Of a stretch of 64,000 bases of DNA, positions 34,101 to 45,666 are shown one piece after another; the first letter of the stretch is position 1; every line of letters begins with the position of its first letter. The position numbers and the translations under genes are program-made. The stretch spans positions 8,571,001 to 8,635,000 of the forward strand of contig JAZBRI010000008.1 in NCBI GenBank assembly GCA_036874045.1, written 5' to 3'. A model generated the notes under the pieces. That model worked only from the letters and a program-made list of their open reading frames with translations. It had not been told where the DNA came from and ran no database searches. This DNA comes from Cymodocea nodosa. Its lineage: Eukaryota; Streptophyta; Magnoliopsida; Alismatales; Cymodoceaceae.

Positions 34101-35360
34101 TAGCCGAATTCCATTGTAAATAACAATATTTAACTAGAAAAATAGGCTCGTGGAGTTAACTTAAGTCCACGAGGTTAGTCCGTTGAGTTAACTATAACTC
34201 CACGAACTAGGTCCATTGTGTTAACTGTAACTCAATGGAGTGCTTAACTGAACATATATAAACTCCAATATAAAAATCGAAACAATACACAATTCTTACT
34301 CAATCTCTATGGGATCGACTTGTACTTGCACACAAATACAATATTCATTGTGCACTTGCAGTTAAAATACAAATTGGAATTAATATCTAATTTGTGTGAA
34401 AGGTTTTTTGTTTACTTCTAAAGGTAATTATTGATATAAGCATAAAACCAAATCAATATACCTTGGTTTCGGGTTGATGCTAGTATGTTGAAGAGGAGAT
34501 CATCTTACAATTCTTAATTCGCAATTCTATAGGGAGAGGAGGCAAGATTGTAAGTGATTAAATTTTCAGTGGTGTAATCATGTCACATGTAGTGACGAAA
34601 GTTTTTACTGTCAATAGAGGTTTTTACATTTCACCTTTCGCTCATCTTCAGGAACATATCAAAACAAAAATACCAAAAACAACAAATTATATGTGTTTGC
34701 ATTTAGTATTAAAGTGTTATATTGTTTGCTTTGTATCGTGATTAATATTATCATTGCCAGTATTGTAAATGTTTTATGTTTGTTTGATTTAGAAAATAGA
34801 AAATAGTTTTACAGTTTACTGAAATTGAATTGTCCTAGATACTTAAAGATTTTAAAGGTTACTATTTGAAATATCCGAATGTTAGTGTTGCTTAATGATA
34901 AATCTAGTATTAACTAACATTGAAGAGCTTAATTGATGTTATTTACAATCTGTGGAACCGCCCAATAGTTGGCCAAATTCCTCTGTAAATAATAGTATTT
35001 AACAAAAATATAGGCTCGTGGAGTTAATTTAAGTCCACGAGGTTAGTCCGTTGAGTAACTGTAACTCTACGAACTAAGTCCATTGTGTTAACTGTAACTC
35101 AACGGAGTACTTTACTGAATACATATAAACTCCAATATAAAAATCGAAACAGTACACAATTCTTACTCAATTCCTATAGGATCGACCTATACTTGCACAC
35201 AAATACAATATACACTATGTACTTGCAATTTAAAACACAAATTGGACTTCATATCTAATTTGTGAGAAAGGTTGTTTGTTTACTTCTAAGAGAATTTATT
35301 AACATAGGAAAAAAAAAAATTCAAGCTGATTTTCTGATTTAACCTTTTACAACCCAAACA
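31147..35360 (+). repeat. Gyp-1 5' LTR with two internal tandem duplications
   Basis: Boundaries TGTTTAG...CCCAAACA (short inverted TGTTT/AAACA ends) are supported by the primer site at 35368 and by the same layout in Gyp-2. The first ~1.1-1.36 kb is present twice in tandem (31147-32239 and 32240-33597), as is the last ~0.86 kb (33598-34455 and 34456-35310). Breaks fall at or near 'ccttgg'. The second copy of the 5' part has 258 bp (32653-32910) that the first copy, the left-edge fragment and Gyp-2 lack, flanked by 'atatc'. Open frames here (e.g. 31837-32085) have no recognised product. Confidence 0.78.
34147..34239 (+). other. Cluster of inverted repeats in Gyp-1 LTR (unit 1)
   Basis: CTCGTGGA/TCCACGAG (34147-34154 with 34166-34173) and TCCATTG/CAATGGA (34212-34218 with 34233-34239) flank a third, imperfect CGTTGAGTTA/TAACTCCACG pair. 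The same set recurs in unit 2 (35013-35107) and in Gyp-2 (58780-58875). Confidence 0.7.
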
Positions 35361-35367
35361 AGTTTTC

Positions 35368-35385
35368 TAGCGCCATTGCCGGGGA
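35368..35385 (+). other. Gyp-1 primer binding site (Asp-tRNA type)
   Basis: TAGCGCCATTGCCGGGGA, 7 bp after the LTR, is two changes from the TGGCGCCGTTGCCGGGGA site common to Athila-like elements. Confidence 0.85.
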
Positions 35386-35467
35386 ATTAAGAAGCTAAGC
35401 AACTATGAGTGCTGTTTTGTTTTAATATCAGAAGGACTGTTGTGTGTTTTATTTTCTAATTGAGAAT

Positions 35468-37489
35468 ATGACATATGCTTATGCTCAAAGATTTCTGAAA
35501 CCTATAGTTAGCATATGTGAATTCTACAATTTGGAAGGTCATGACATCTCTAATTGTTTGAAACTGAGATGATTGTAGATGGTTAGATCACATGAACAAA
35601 AAATGAATTATATTCAATATAATAGAGCTAAGTATGAGAATCCTATAGTTTACCCAACTAATGGTCAGTTTAGAATGTGTAATATGTTGAGAGACAAGGA
35701 AGTTTGAGATAGGTATGACAGACTAGAGTGTAGCTTAGAGCAAAACATGGACAAACTGGAACAATACATGTATCAGCAACAAGAAGTCAACCAATTAAAC
35801 TATAAGGAAGAATATTCAGAACCTAAAATTGATATTATCTATGAAACTGAAAAAACCATAATGAAAATCGATCAAAAATTGAATGCAATGAGATTAGATG
35901 ATTTAGAAAGAAAATTAAAAGCATTGGATGAATTTACAATGAAATTACAAGTTATGCAACAGGAAAACACAAATGAAAACTTTAATGTTATAGAAGTGCA
36001 TAATTTGCAAGATATACAGACAAAAGAAAATACTAATGCAATAGAATTTAAAGAATGCAATTTAAAACTAAAAACAGTTGAAGATCGTAACCACGAAAAT
36101 GAAATACAAGAACATCATGAAAGTAATGAAAATCTGGAAGATGTATGTATAACATTAAGATCTAGAACTGATATACCACCAAGAATTCAAAGAGAAAGTA
36201 ATATGAAGGTGGAAAAGAACAAAATTCAAAATGATAATGAAAATGTAATATCTGAAAACTTAGAAATCAATGAAGAAAAATCTGAATCTAAAAATGAGAG
36301 TAAAAATGATCAACCAAATGAAATGAAAGACAAAGAATCTTGTAAATCACAATCATTAGCACCCAATCCTGAAAGATTACAACAAACATTTCCTAAAAAA
36401 CAAGAAAGAATTAGAGAAATTTTTGAAAAAGTACAAGTTAACATTCCTTTGTTAGACTTATTGCAGAAAATGCCACCTTGTGCTAAATTTCTTAAGGATT
36501 GGTGTACTAAGAAAAGAGAGCAAAACGTTTTAAGGAAAGTCTTTTTAGTTGAGCAAAGTAGTTCCCTATTTCTACCACAAATTCCTAAAAAGTTATCTGA
36601 TCCTGGAATTCTTGTTATATCATGTACCATAAGAATTACCATTCTAGAAAGAACCTTAATAGACCTAGGTGCAGGTATAAATGTTATGTCGAGTGATATA
36701 TTTGCATCCATACGATTTGAAGGCTTAATCCCTACTAGGACTGTCATTCAATTAGTTGATAGAAGTATAAGATACCCTAGAGGAAAAATAGAAAATGTCC
36801 TAAATAAAATTGAAAATTTCATATATCCTATTGATATTGTGATTTTGGATTCCCAACAAATTAAGCATCAAAATCATGATACATCTTTAGTTTTGGGAAG
36901 ACCATTCTTAGCAACATCAAGAGTTGTTATAAATTGTAAAACTAAAGTGATGAAGTTAGCATATGGTAATGAGGATACTCAATTAAACATTTTCAAACTA
37001 GGAAAGTTTGAGGAGTTAGAAATGTTCTTACATACTATAGACTTTTTAGAGGATGAGGGAGATGTGCTAGATGATGTGATTCAAGAAGAATTAAATAGGC
37101 AACTAGATTATGAAACTATAGAAGTAAGTGCAAGCATAGATGTAGAAGGAGACTAAGAAGAGTTTAATATTGAAGATGAGAATGTTCAAATAGAAGCTCT
37201 AGCTTCTAATGGTCAACATTTAGAATTGAAACATTTACCTCCTAAATTAACCTATATATTTCTAGAAAAAAAACAAACATGTCCAATCATTATTGCTTCA
37301 GATTTAAAAGAGGATCAAATTTTTAAATTAAAAGATGTAGTAAAAACTTATAAAGAAGCAATAGGATGGACTATGGCTGATATAAAAGGGTTAAGTACAA
37401 CTTTATGATGTCACTATATATATTTAGAAGAAAATGCTAAACTTGTTAGAATTCTTAAGAGGAGATTAAATCTAAACCTTAAAGAAGTA
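35468..37489 (+). pseudogene. Gyp-1 gag remnant, protease and RT start
   Basis: From the ATG at 35468 there are only ~16 codons before a zinc knuckle (35516-35557, CEFYNLEGHDISNC; second Cys is Tyr). The whole capsid region usual in gypsy Gag is absent. TGA and TAG then follow within a few codons, before a second ATG (35579, MVRSHEQ). After another TGA (~35706, Trp in Gyp-2) a long open frame, 35747-37156, has a coiled-coil/charged region, FLKDWCTKK (~36490) and a retropepsin-like domain (LIDLGAGINVMSSD ~36660, LVLGRPFLA ~36890). RT begins after a TAA at 37154 (AIGWTMADIKGLS ~37370). One frame is kept to the truncation. Confidence 0.84.
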
Positions 37490-38365
37490 TGTTAGGAATT
37501 TTGTTTTGATGATAAATGCTTTATTAAAGTTTATAAATAAGTCAAAATAATATTTTCTAAGTATAATAGTCACATAATTAAATGTTGAAATGTTTTTGGA
37601 TAGTTAACTTTCGAATAGTTAAAGTTTTTGGATAGTTAATGTTTCGATTTAGTCGAAGAGTTATGTTAAAAACTTGTATAGTTAAGTTATCTACACGTGT
37701 GTTTTTAATGTTTTAAGTTGTCATATGTTTTCCATGTGCGTTCGGTAATGAAAATCAAAGAGTTAGATAACTGATCGAGTTTTTATACGCATGGATAAAT
37801 AACTGTTCGAGTTTTATAAAATGACTAACGAACAGATAAGTTTTCTATGTTTAGTCACATATTTTGCAGGTGCAAAAACTTGAAAAGTTATAGATAAGTG
37901 TTTGAGTTTTTACAGGACTTAAAGGATAAGTGTTCAACTAAAACGAAGACTTAGATGATATTCTACAAGTCTCTAGGAAGATAAAGTTTTAGCGAATCTA
38001 GGAGTGGAAATCATGGAAATTCAAAATGATAGTGGAGAAAGTGGAAATTCAAAATGATAGTGGAGAAAGTGGAAATTCAAAAAGATAGTGGAAATCGAAG
38101 AAATTCAAAATGATAATGGAGAAAGTGGAAATTCAAAAAGATAGTGGAAATTGTGGATGATTTGAATTTAAAATTAGTACATGGATTATGGATTAAGTGG
38201 ATGAACATGATAAACGTGAAGTCAAAGTTTGACTACTAATAGAGAGTACGAGCTACATTACAATGAGGATCTCAATCTCAAAAACCAAGTCTGAATATTC
38301 AATCCGGATCTCAAACTGAAAAATCAAGTCAGAATATTCATATCTAGAAAAATTCTCCAACATTA
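37490..38365 (+). repeat. Sire-4 5' LTR (truncated at 3' end)
   Basis: It matches the Sire-5 LTRs up to 'attctccaacatta'. It includes TTCGGATAGTT-like motifs, 'tgttcgagttttata' pairs and an expanded ~27-bp minisatellite at 38005-38160. Confidence 0.83.
38005..38160 (+). repeat. Minisatellite of ~27-29 bp within Sire-4 LTR
   Basis: About five units of gtggaaattcaaaatgatag + tggagaaa are present. The fragment at 1837-2696 has two to three, and the Sire-5 LTRs have one to two degenerate units. Confidence 0.8.
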
Positions 38366-38373
38366 AACCTATT

Positions 38374-39239
38374 CTAGAACCTAAGAAAATTGAAGATGCC
38401 TTAGAAAATGAATTTTGGTATTTAGCTATGCAAGATGAGCTAAATCAATTAATAAGAAATGAGGTATGGGATCTAATTCCACTACCTGAAAATCAATTTA
38501 TAATAGGAACAAGGTGGGTATTTAGAAATAAAGTAGATCAAGATGGACATATAGTTAAAAATAAAGCTAGGTTAGTTGCTCAAGGTTACAAGCAAGAGGA
38601 AGGAATTGACTATGATGAAACATTTGCTCCTTTTGCTAGACTAGAATCAATACGAATTTTGTTAGCATATGCTTGTTACATGGATTTCAAATTATATCAA
38701 ATGGATGTTAAGATTGCTTTTTTAAATGGATATATAAAAGAAGAAGTTTATGAAAAACAACCTCTAGGTTTTGAAGATTCAAAACATCCTGAGTATGTTT
38801 ACAAACTTAAAAAGGCATTATATGGCCTTAAACAAGCCCCTAGGTCTTGGTATGAGAGATTATCTAAATTTCTTATGGAAAAAGGGTACTCTATGGGAAA
38901 GGTAGATTACACTCTTTTTATCAAGAATGTCGAAAAAGATATATTGGTAGTTCAAATCTATGTAGATGACATCATATTTGGAGCAACAAATGATAAATTA
39001 GTTGAGTCTTTTTCGAAAGACATGACTAATCAATTTGAAATGAGTATGATGGGTGAACTATCATTTTCCTAGGCTTACAAATTAAGTAGTTAAATCAAGG
39101 TGTTTTTGTTTCACAAAAAAAATATACTCAAGATTTATTAAAGAGGTTTGGGTTAGACAATACTAAAACAAAGAATACACCAATGAGTATTATCACTAAG
39201 TTGGATAAAGATGACTCTAGAAAAACTGTAGATATAAAA
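38374..39239 (+). pseudogene. Sire-4 reverse transcriptase, N-terminal part
   Basis: The open frame 38428-39072 covers [55 protein letters not shown] and the intact catalytic YVDD (38959-38970). A 1-nt loss at ~39068 (LSFFLGLQ) shifts the frame. The reading continues to the Sire-5 insertion at 39239 and resumes at 51805. There is no start of its own: the upstream polyprotein was deleted, so the first ATG (38428) is internal. Confidence 0.87.
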
Positions 39240-40449
39240 TGTTAGGTATTTAATTTTGATGATATATGTTTTATTAACGTATTTAAATAAGTCTACATAA
39301 TATTCTCTAAGTATAATAGTTAACAGATTATCGGAAAGTTTCATTTTTATGTCAGATAAATTAAAGATTTCCGAAGAGCTAGATTTGCAATAGTTAAACT
39401 TTCGGATAGTTAACATTTCATTTTTGTCGAATACTTTATGTTAAAAACTCATATAGTTAAGTTATCTACATGTATGTTTTTAATGTTTTAAGTTGTCACG
39501 TGTTTTCCATGTGCATTTGGTAATGAAAAATCGAATAGTTAGATAACTGTTTGAGTTTTTATACGCATGGATAGATAACTGTTCGAGTTTTATAAAAGGA
39601 CTAACGAATAGATAAGTTTCTTTGTTTAGTCACATGTTTTGCAGGTGCAAAAACTCGAAGAGTTAAAGGATAAGTGTTTGAGTTTTTACAAGACTTAAAG
39701 GATAACTGTTCGACTAAATCGAAGACTTAGAAGATATTCTACAAGACTCCAGGAAGATAAAGCTTCGGTGAATCTACAAAGTGGAGATTGTGGAAATTCA
39801 AAATGTTAATGGAGAAAGTGGAAATTTAAATAGAAAGTAATTTGGATTAAAGAGAAAATTAGTACGTGGATTATGGATTATGGATTGTGGATCAAGTGGA
39901 TGAACATGCTGAACGTGAAAGACAACAGAGTTCGACTACTAATAGAGAGTACGAGCTACATTACAACTAGAGGATCTCAATCTCAAAAACCAAGTCTGAA
40001 TATTCAATTCGGATCCCTAACTGAAAAGTTAAGTTTGAATATTCATATTTTGAAAAACTCTCCAATATTAGAAGAAATTTGAAATTCCAAGCAATTTCAG
40101 AAAATGAGCTGCAAATGTAAGAAGTCTAGAAATTCGACAACTAGAGAAGAAGAGATACAGAAGCTGAGCAAAGAGAAAGAAAGAAGCTGTGTGCATAAAG
40201 ATCAGGTTATATACAATTCAAAATTAGTTTTAAATAAGAGCTTTATTTTCCTATTTGAATTATATATCGAATATTACTGTATCAAAACCGTCAAGAAGGG
40301 AATTGAGTTGAAAAGATATTGCAAATTCTATCTTGAAATAAAAAAATAGAATTTCATTTACGAGTATTTTGTACTCTTGTTTTATCCGTTAGAATTTAAT
40401 TACTAAAGACACAATTCACCCCACCTCTTGTGATACAAACGATCCTACA
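39240..40449 (+). repeat. Sire-5 5' LTR (1210 bp)
   Basis: It runs TGTTAGGTATTTAATTTTGATGAT ... ACGATCCTACA. Motif pairs ttcggatagtt and ctgttcgagttttata recur, and cacgtg occurs at ~39498. Confidence 0.93.
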
Positions 40450-40451
40450 AC

Positions 40452-40463
40452 TGGTATTAGAGC
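40452..40463 (+). other. Sire-5 primer binding site
   Basis: TGGTATTAGAGC is the Met-tRNA site with one C-to-T change, 2 bp after the LTR. Confidence 0.88.
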
Positions 40464-40564
40464 ATTCATTATTATCATAATTAAAAGCCTTCATTTCTCT
40501 ATTTAGGAATCAATTTTTCCTGCCATTTACTTTAGATCATCTGTTTAAAATAGATAATTCTGAA

Positions 40565-42568
40565 ATGTTAGTTATGACAGAAAGACAGACCACTAATTGT
40601 CCTCCTATGTTCGAAGGTAGCAATTATGGCTATTGGAAATTTAGGATGAAAGTATTCTTTCAGTCAATTGATTTCAAATTATGGCATATAATTAGCAATC
40701 CTATAATGTTAGTTACGACTCCCTATGATACTTGGACTTTTGATGAAAAGGAGCGAATGACACTGAATGCTAAAGGTTTAAACATCTTATTTTGTGCTTT
40801 ATCTCATAATCAATTTAATAAAGTTTCTGCATATCAAACTGCATATGAGATATGGCATGCTTTAGAAGTTGCCAATGAAGGTACTAATCAGGTCAAGGAA
40901 TCTAAGATCAATATGTTAGTACATAAATATGAGCTTTTTAAAATGCACGAAAATGAATGTATCTCTGACATGTTTTCCTATTTTCTTGAGATTGTAAATT
41001 CATTAAAATCTTTAAGCAAGAAATTTGAGGAAAAAGACTTGGTAAGAAAGATCCTTAGATCTTTAACTAAAATTTGGGCTCAAAAGACAACATCTATTGA
41101 AGAGTCCAAAGACTTAAATACATATACTCTTGATGATCTCATAGGAAACCTGACTGCCTATGAAGTACAATATTTAGATCCAAAAGGGAAAAATCCTAGA
41201 AGGGATCTGGCTTTTGAGGCTGATAAAGTCTCAGAAGTCACTATTGATTCTAACGATGATTTACTGTTGACTAGAAAATTTAGAAATCTGTTGAAGAAAT
41301 GCAAGAACTTCAGGTAAGCAAAGACATCTGGAGATATGGAGAAGAAGTCATTCACGAAAGACAAAAGTATATGCTACAAGTACAACAGGTTGGGTCACTT
41401 TCAAACTGATTGTCCTATCAATAAAGATAAGAAGAATTCAAGGAGGAATTTCAGGAATAAGAAATTTAGAAAGAGAAGGGTGCTTAAAGTGACATGGGAT
41501 GACTCTTCAGCTTCACAAAGTGAAGAAACAAAGGATTCAACATCAGATAACGAATCCTCATCAACATCAGATTTAGAAGAAAATCTGGCAAATGTATGCT
41601 TTATGGCAAAATCTAGTGAGGTATCCTCTGATCAAAATGCAAATTTTGATAGTTTTGATGGATTACTTGTTGAATACAATAGATTGGCTAGAAAATATAA
41701 GAAAGTCAAAATAGAAAGAAAGGACACTAGGAAAATGCTAGATGAATATGAAAATAAGATTGATTTTTTGAACTCTACATTGAATAAATTTAAAGAAGAA
41801 AATCAAAGGCATGCACAGGAAATTTTAAAGTTCACTGCTATAGAAAGAAAATTGCATGCTGATTGTGAAAATTTAATTGCTGATAAGAAGAAAATGATCT
41901 GTGAAATTGAAAAACTAGAACTGACTATTACTAATTTAAATTCAGAATTTGATGTGTTAAAGATTAAAGTCTGCGATCAAAAGGCTATATTAAGTAAATG
42001 GAATAATAGTCAAACTATAACAAATGAACTTAGTAGTAAAATATCAAATGTAGAAAAACATGGTATTGGTTTGCACGATGCATCTTCTGAAAATTATATA
42101 TTGCATGATGGTACTGCTAAAAATAATGTCTTTATTTCCAGTACTAAGAATAGTAAGAGAAAAACTATTCTATGTGTAATCAAAAAGGGAGAAAAATATG
42201 TGCAAGTTGATAAAATGTAGCATATAAATGATAGCACATGATGCAAGAATTTCAAAAGAAATCTTTAGAAGAATCAAGCTAAGACATTTGAGAATTTTAA
42301 TATTCTTGATCAATTTTCTTCATATTTAAAGAATATCAGATATTGGAAATCAAGTAATGTTAGAAATGAAAATTTCAACTTTGGTTTACATAGAGACAAA
42401 TGTTCTGATAATTATAACACTAAGAGAAAGGAACGCAAGAATAATTATTAGAAAATAGATAAGTTGAAGTCTAAAAATATGGATTATTTTGATATCTCTC
42501 TCTAAAATTCTTGGACCCACTCAAAAATGGGTTCCAAGAGATAAAATCTCTTTTTGACTGTTTTGTAG
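40565..42568 (+). pseudogene. Sire-5 gag
   Basis: Open from the ATG at 40565 (MLVMTERQ; the ATG at 40574 is the more usual start) to a TAA at 41315, then 41336-42220 in the same frame. The Gag core shows PPMFEGSNYGYWKFRMK and YELFKMHENECISDMFS. The zinc knuckle (41372-41413) reads CYKYNRLGHFQTDC: second Cys is Tyr. An acidic Ser-rich patch (41500-41590, SDNESSSTSDLEE) and a coiled coil (41690-41990) follow. After 42220 the frame has several stops. The WVPRD end (42528) is in a different frame from protease. Confidence 0.87.
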
Positions 42569-45500
42569 GTACACAAATCAAAATGGATAATAGACAGTGG
42601 AGCATCCAGCCACATGACTAGAGATATACGATTACTTACAGAAATAACAAAGACCAAGAACAGGCAAGTTACCTTTGGAAATAAAAGCAAAACAAATATC
42701 CTTGGGTCTGGCAAGGTTCAGGTAACTGAGAAATGCTTTATAAATGATGTCTTATTAGTGGAAAACTTAGGTTTTAATTTATTGAGTGTTCCTATTTTAA
42801 CGAAGTTTTACAAAGTAATTTTTGAAAAAGATTCCTGTAAAATTATGGACATGTCTACAAACAAAATTTTATTCACTACATACAAGAAAGGATCCGTTCG
42901 TATTCTGAACTTGCCTTCTGATATTATTAAAGGTAATGCTTGCTTAATTGCAAAAACAGATGAAGTTATTTTATAGCATAGAAGGCTAGGACACTCAAAT
43001 TTAAAATTATTACAAAAGCTGTCTAAAAAGAATCTAGTTAGAGGTTTACCTAGTATTAAGTACTCGAAAGAGTTTATGTGTAATGCATGTCAACTAGGTA
43101 AATTACATAAAACATCCTTTAAAAGTTTAAATGAAATAACAAGCAAAAGAGTATTAGAACTAGTGCATATGGATTTATTTGGACCTACTAGGACAACCAG
43201 TCTAGGAGGTAAACATTATGCTTTTGTACTAGTTGATGACTATTCTAGATTTACTTGGGTCTATTTTCTAGCTAATAAAACTGAAGTTTTTGAAATATTT
43301 AAGATATTCTGTAATAAAGTTCAGAATGAGCAAAATGTTAGAATTCAAAAACTTAAGAGTGATCATGGTATAGAATTTGATAATGATCAAATGGACACCT
43401 TTTGTGAAGAATTAGGCATAGATCATAGGTACTCATTTCCAAGAGCTCCTTCACAAAATGAGATAGTAGAACGTAAAAATAAATCACTTCAGGAAATGTC
43501 CAGAACCATGTTAAATGAGAATAAGTTACCTCTATTTCTCTAGGCAGAAGTAGTTCATACAGCATGCTATGTTATAAATAGAGTACATCTAAGACCAATT
43601 TTAAATAAAACTCCTTATGAGATATGGTATAACAGGGTTCCCAAAATAAGTTATTTAAAATCCTTTAGCTGTAAGTGTTTTATTTTAAACACTAAGGACC
43701 GAAGAGACAATTTAAAGCCAAATCAAATGAAGGTATTTTTGTTGGTTATTCCATTAGAAGTAAAGCATATAGAGTTTATAATAAATCAACAAAAACCATT
43801 GAGGAAACCCTACATGTAAAATTTCATGAAAATTCTCATTTGGATTTAAGACATGTTGAAAACTTCGATTCAGAAATTCTCCTAGGAATAATACCAAATG
43901 ATGTTGACAGAGAAATTGATAGATTATCTGACGGAATAAGAAATCTAAGTTTGAATGATGAAAATTTAGAAGAAAATAATGTCATACCTATAGAAAATAT
44001 GGAACAACATAGAAATTTGCATTATGCTTCATCTCATCCTATTGATCAGATAATAGGCGATCCTAATCAAGGAGTTAGGACTCGGTCATCAGTAGTCAAC
44101 ATCTATGGTGCTTATTCATTTGTTTCTTTGTTAGAACCTAAGAAAATTGAAGATGCCTTAGAAGATGAATTTTGGTATTTAACTATGCAAGATGAGCTAA
44201 ATCAATTAATAAAAAATGAGGTATGGGATCTAGTTCCACCACCTGAAAATCAATCCATAATAGGAACAAGGTGGGTATTTAGAAACAAAGTAGATCAATA
44301 TAGACATATAGTTAAAAATAAAGCTAGATTAGTTGCTCACAGTTACAAGCAAGAGGAAGGAATTGACTATGATGAAACATTTGCTCCTATTGCTAGACTA
44401 GAATCAATACGAATTTTGTTAGCTTATGCTTGTTATATGGATTTCAAATTATATCAAATGGATGTTAAGACTGCTTTTTTAAATGGATATATAAAAGAAG
44501 AAGTGTATGTAAAACAACCTCCAGGTTTTGAAGATTCAAAACATCATGAGTATGTTTACAGGCTTAAGAAGGCACTATATGGCCTTAAACAAGCTCCTAG
44601 GTCTTAGTATGAAAGATTATCTAAATTTCTTATGGAAAAAGGGTATTCTATGGGAAACGTAGATCACACTCTTTTTATCAAGAAGATTGAAAAAGATATA
44701 TTAGTAGTTCAAATCTATGTAGATGACATCATATTTGGAGCAACAAATGATAAATTAGTTGAGTCCTTTCCGAAAGACATGACTAATCAATTTGAAATGA
44801 GTATGATGGGTGAACTATCATTTTTTCTATGCTTACAAATTAAGCAATTAGATCAGGGTACTTTTATTTCACAAGAAAAATATACTCAAGATTTATTAAA
44901 GAGGTTTGGTTTAGGCAGCACTAAAACAAAGAATACATCAATGAGTACTATCACCAAGTTGGATAAAGATGACTCTGAAAAAACTATAGATGTAAAACAA
45001 TATAGAAGTATGATTGGTTCATTACTCTATTTAACAGCTAGCCGACCAGATATTATGTTTAGTGTGTGTTCTTGTGCTAGATATCAATCTAATCCTAAGG
45101 AATCACACCTACTTGCTATTAAATGAATTTTTAAATATCTATTAGGAACCATCAATTTCAGACTATTTTACTTTAAACAAAGTTCTTTAAACTTAGTAGT
45201 TTATAGTGATGCTGATTTCGCAAGATGTAAGTCTAAAAGAAAAAGCACTAGTGGCACTTGTCAATTGTTAGGTAATTCTTTAGTGTCATGGTTTAGCAAA
45301 AAGCAAAATTGTGTAGCATTATCTACAACTGAAGCTAAATATATAGCTGCTGCACTTTGTTGTGCTTAAATCCTGTGGATCAAACAAACCTTAAAAGATT
45401 TTAATTTAGACTATGAACCAACTAAGATTTTCTATGATAGTAGTTTTGCAATAAGTTTATCTAAAAATCCTATGTTACATTCACAAGCAAAACATATAGA

Positions 45501-45666
45501 AGTTTGACATCATTTTCTAAGGGATAATGTTATAAAAGGAAAAATAGTATTAAATTTTGTTCCTACCACAAAACAATTAGCAGATCTATTTACAAAACCC
45601 TTAGATGAAAATACTTTCTCAAAATTATGATTAGAACTTGGTATCTATAGGTTATCTGATATTTAA
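42569..45666 (+). pseudogene. Sire-5 pol: protease, integrase, RT, RNase H
   Basis: Protease WIIDSGASSHMT is intact (~42584-42616). Integrase has CNACQLGK (~43080), VHMDLFGP (~43165), KSDHG (~43360) and IVERKNKS (~43465), so all three catalytic residues are present. A 1-nt loss at ~43710 (RRDKF) shifts the frame. RT follows from ~44130 with [12 protein letters not shown] and YVDD (44716-44727). RNase H is 45180-45666 (KSTSGTCQLL, ALSTTEAKY), ending at the TAA at 45664. Stops at ~42975, 43541, 44606, 45124, 45368, 45506 and 45628 all fit C-to-T or G-to-A changes of Trp, Arg or Gln codons. Confidence 0.92.

Larger units (their letters stand above)
31147..37489 (+). mobile_element. Gyp-1: OTA-type Ty3/gypsy element, 3' truncated
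   Basis: It starts at TGTTTAGAAT directly after Sire-1 sequence. It includes a rearranged long 5' LTR (31147-35360), an Asp-tRNA-type primer site, a gag remnant with a zinc knuckle, aspartic protease and the first part of RT. It is cut at 37489 by the Sire-4 LTR (left flank aagta); the rest of pol and the 3' LTR are missing. LDLLQKMPPCAKFLKDWCTKK and DLGAGINVM blocks are typical of Athila/Tat-like plant elements. Confidence 0.85.
37490..39239 (+). mobile_element. Sire-4 left part: LTR fragment joined to RT
   Basis: TGTTAGGAATTTTG starts an LTR of the Sire-1/4/5 family inserted into Gyp-1. At ~38365 the LTR is joined directly to RT coding sequence, deleting the LTR end, primer site, gag, protease and integrase. 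The piece ends at 39239 in the TSD taaaa (39235-39239) of Sire-5. Confidence 0.85.

Noticed and set aside
38005..38160. Regularly spaced repeats resembling a CRISPR array
   Set aside because: Units are directly adjacent with no unique spacers, and the context is a plant LTR; it is a minisatellite.
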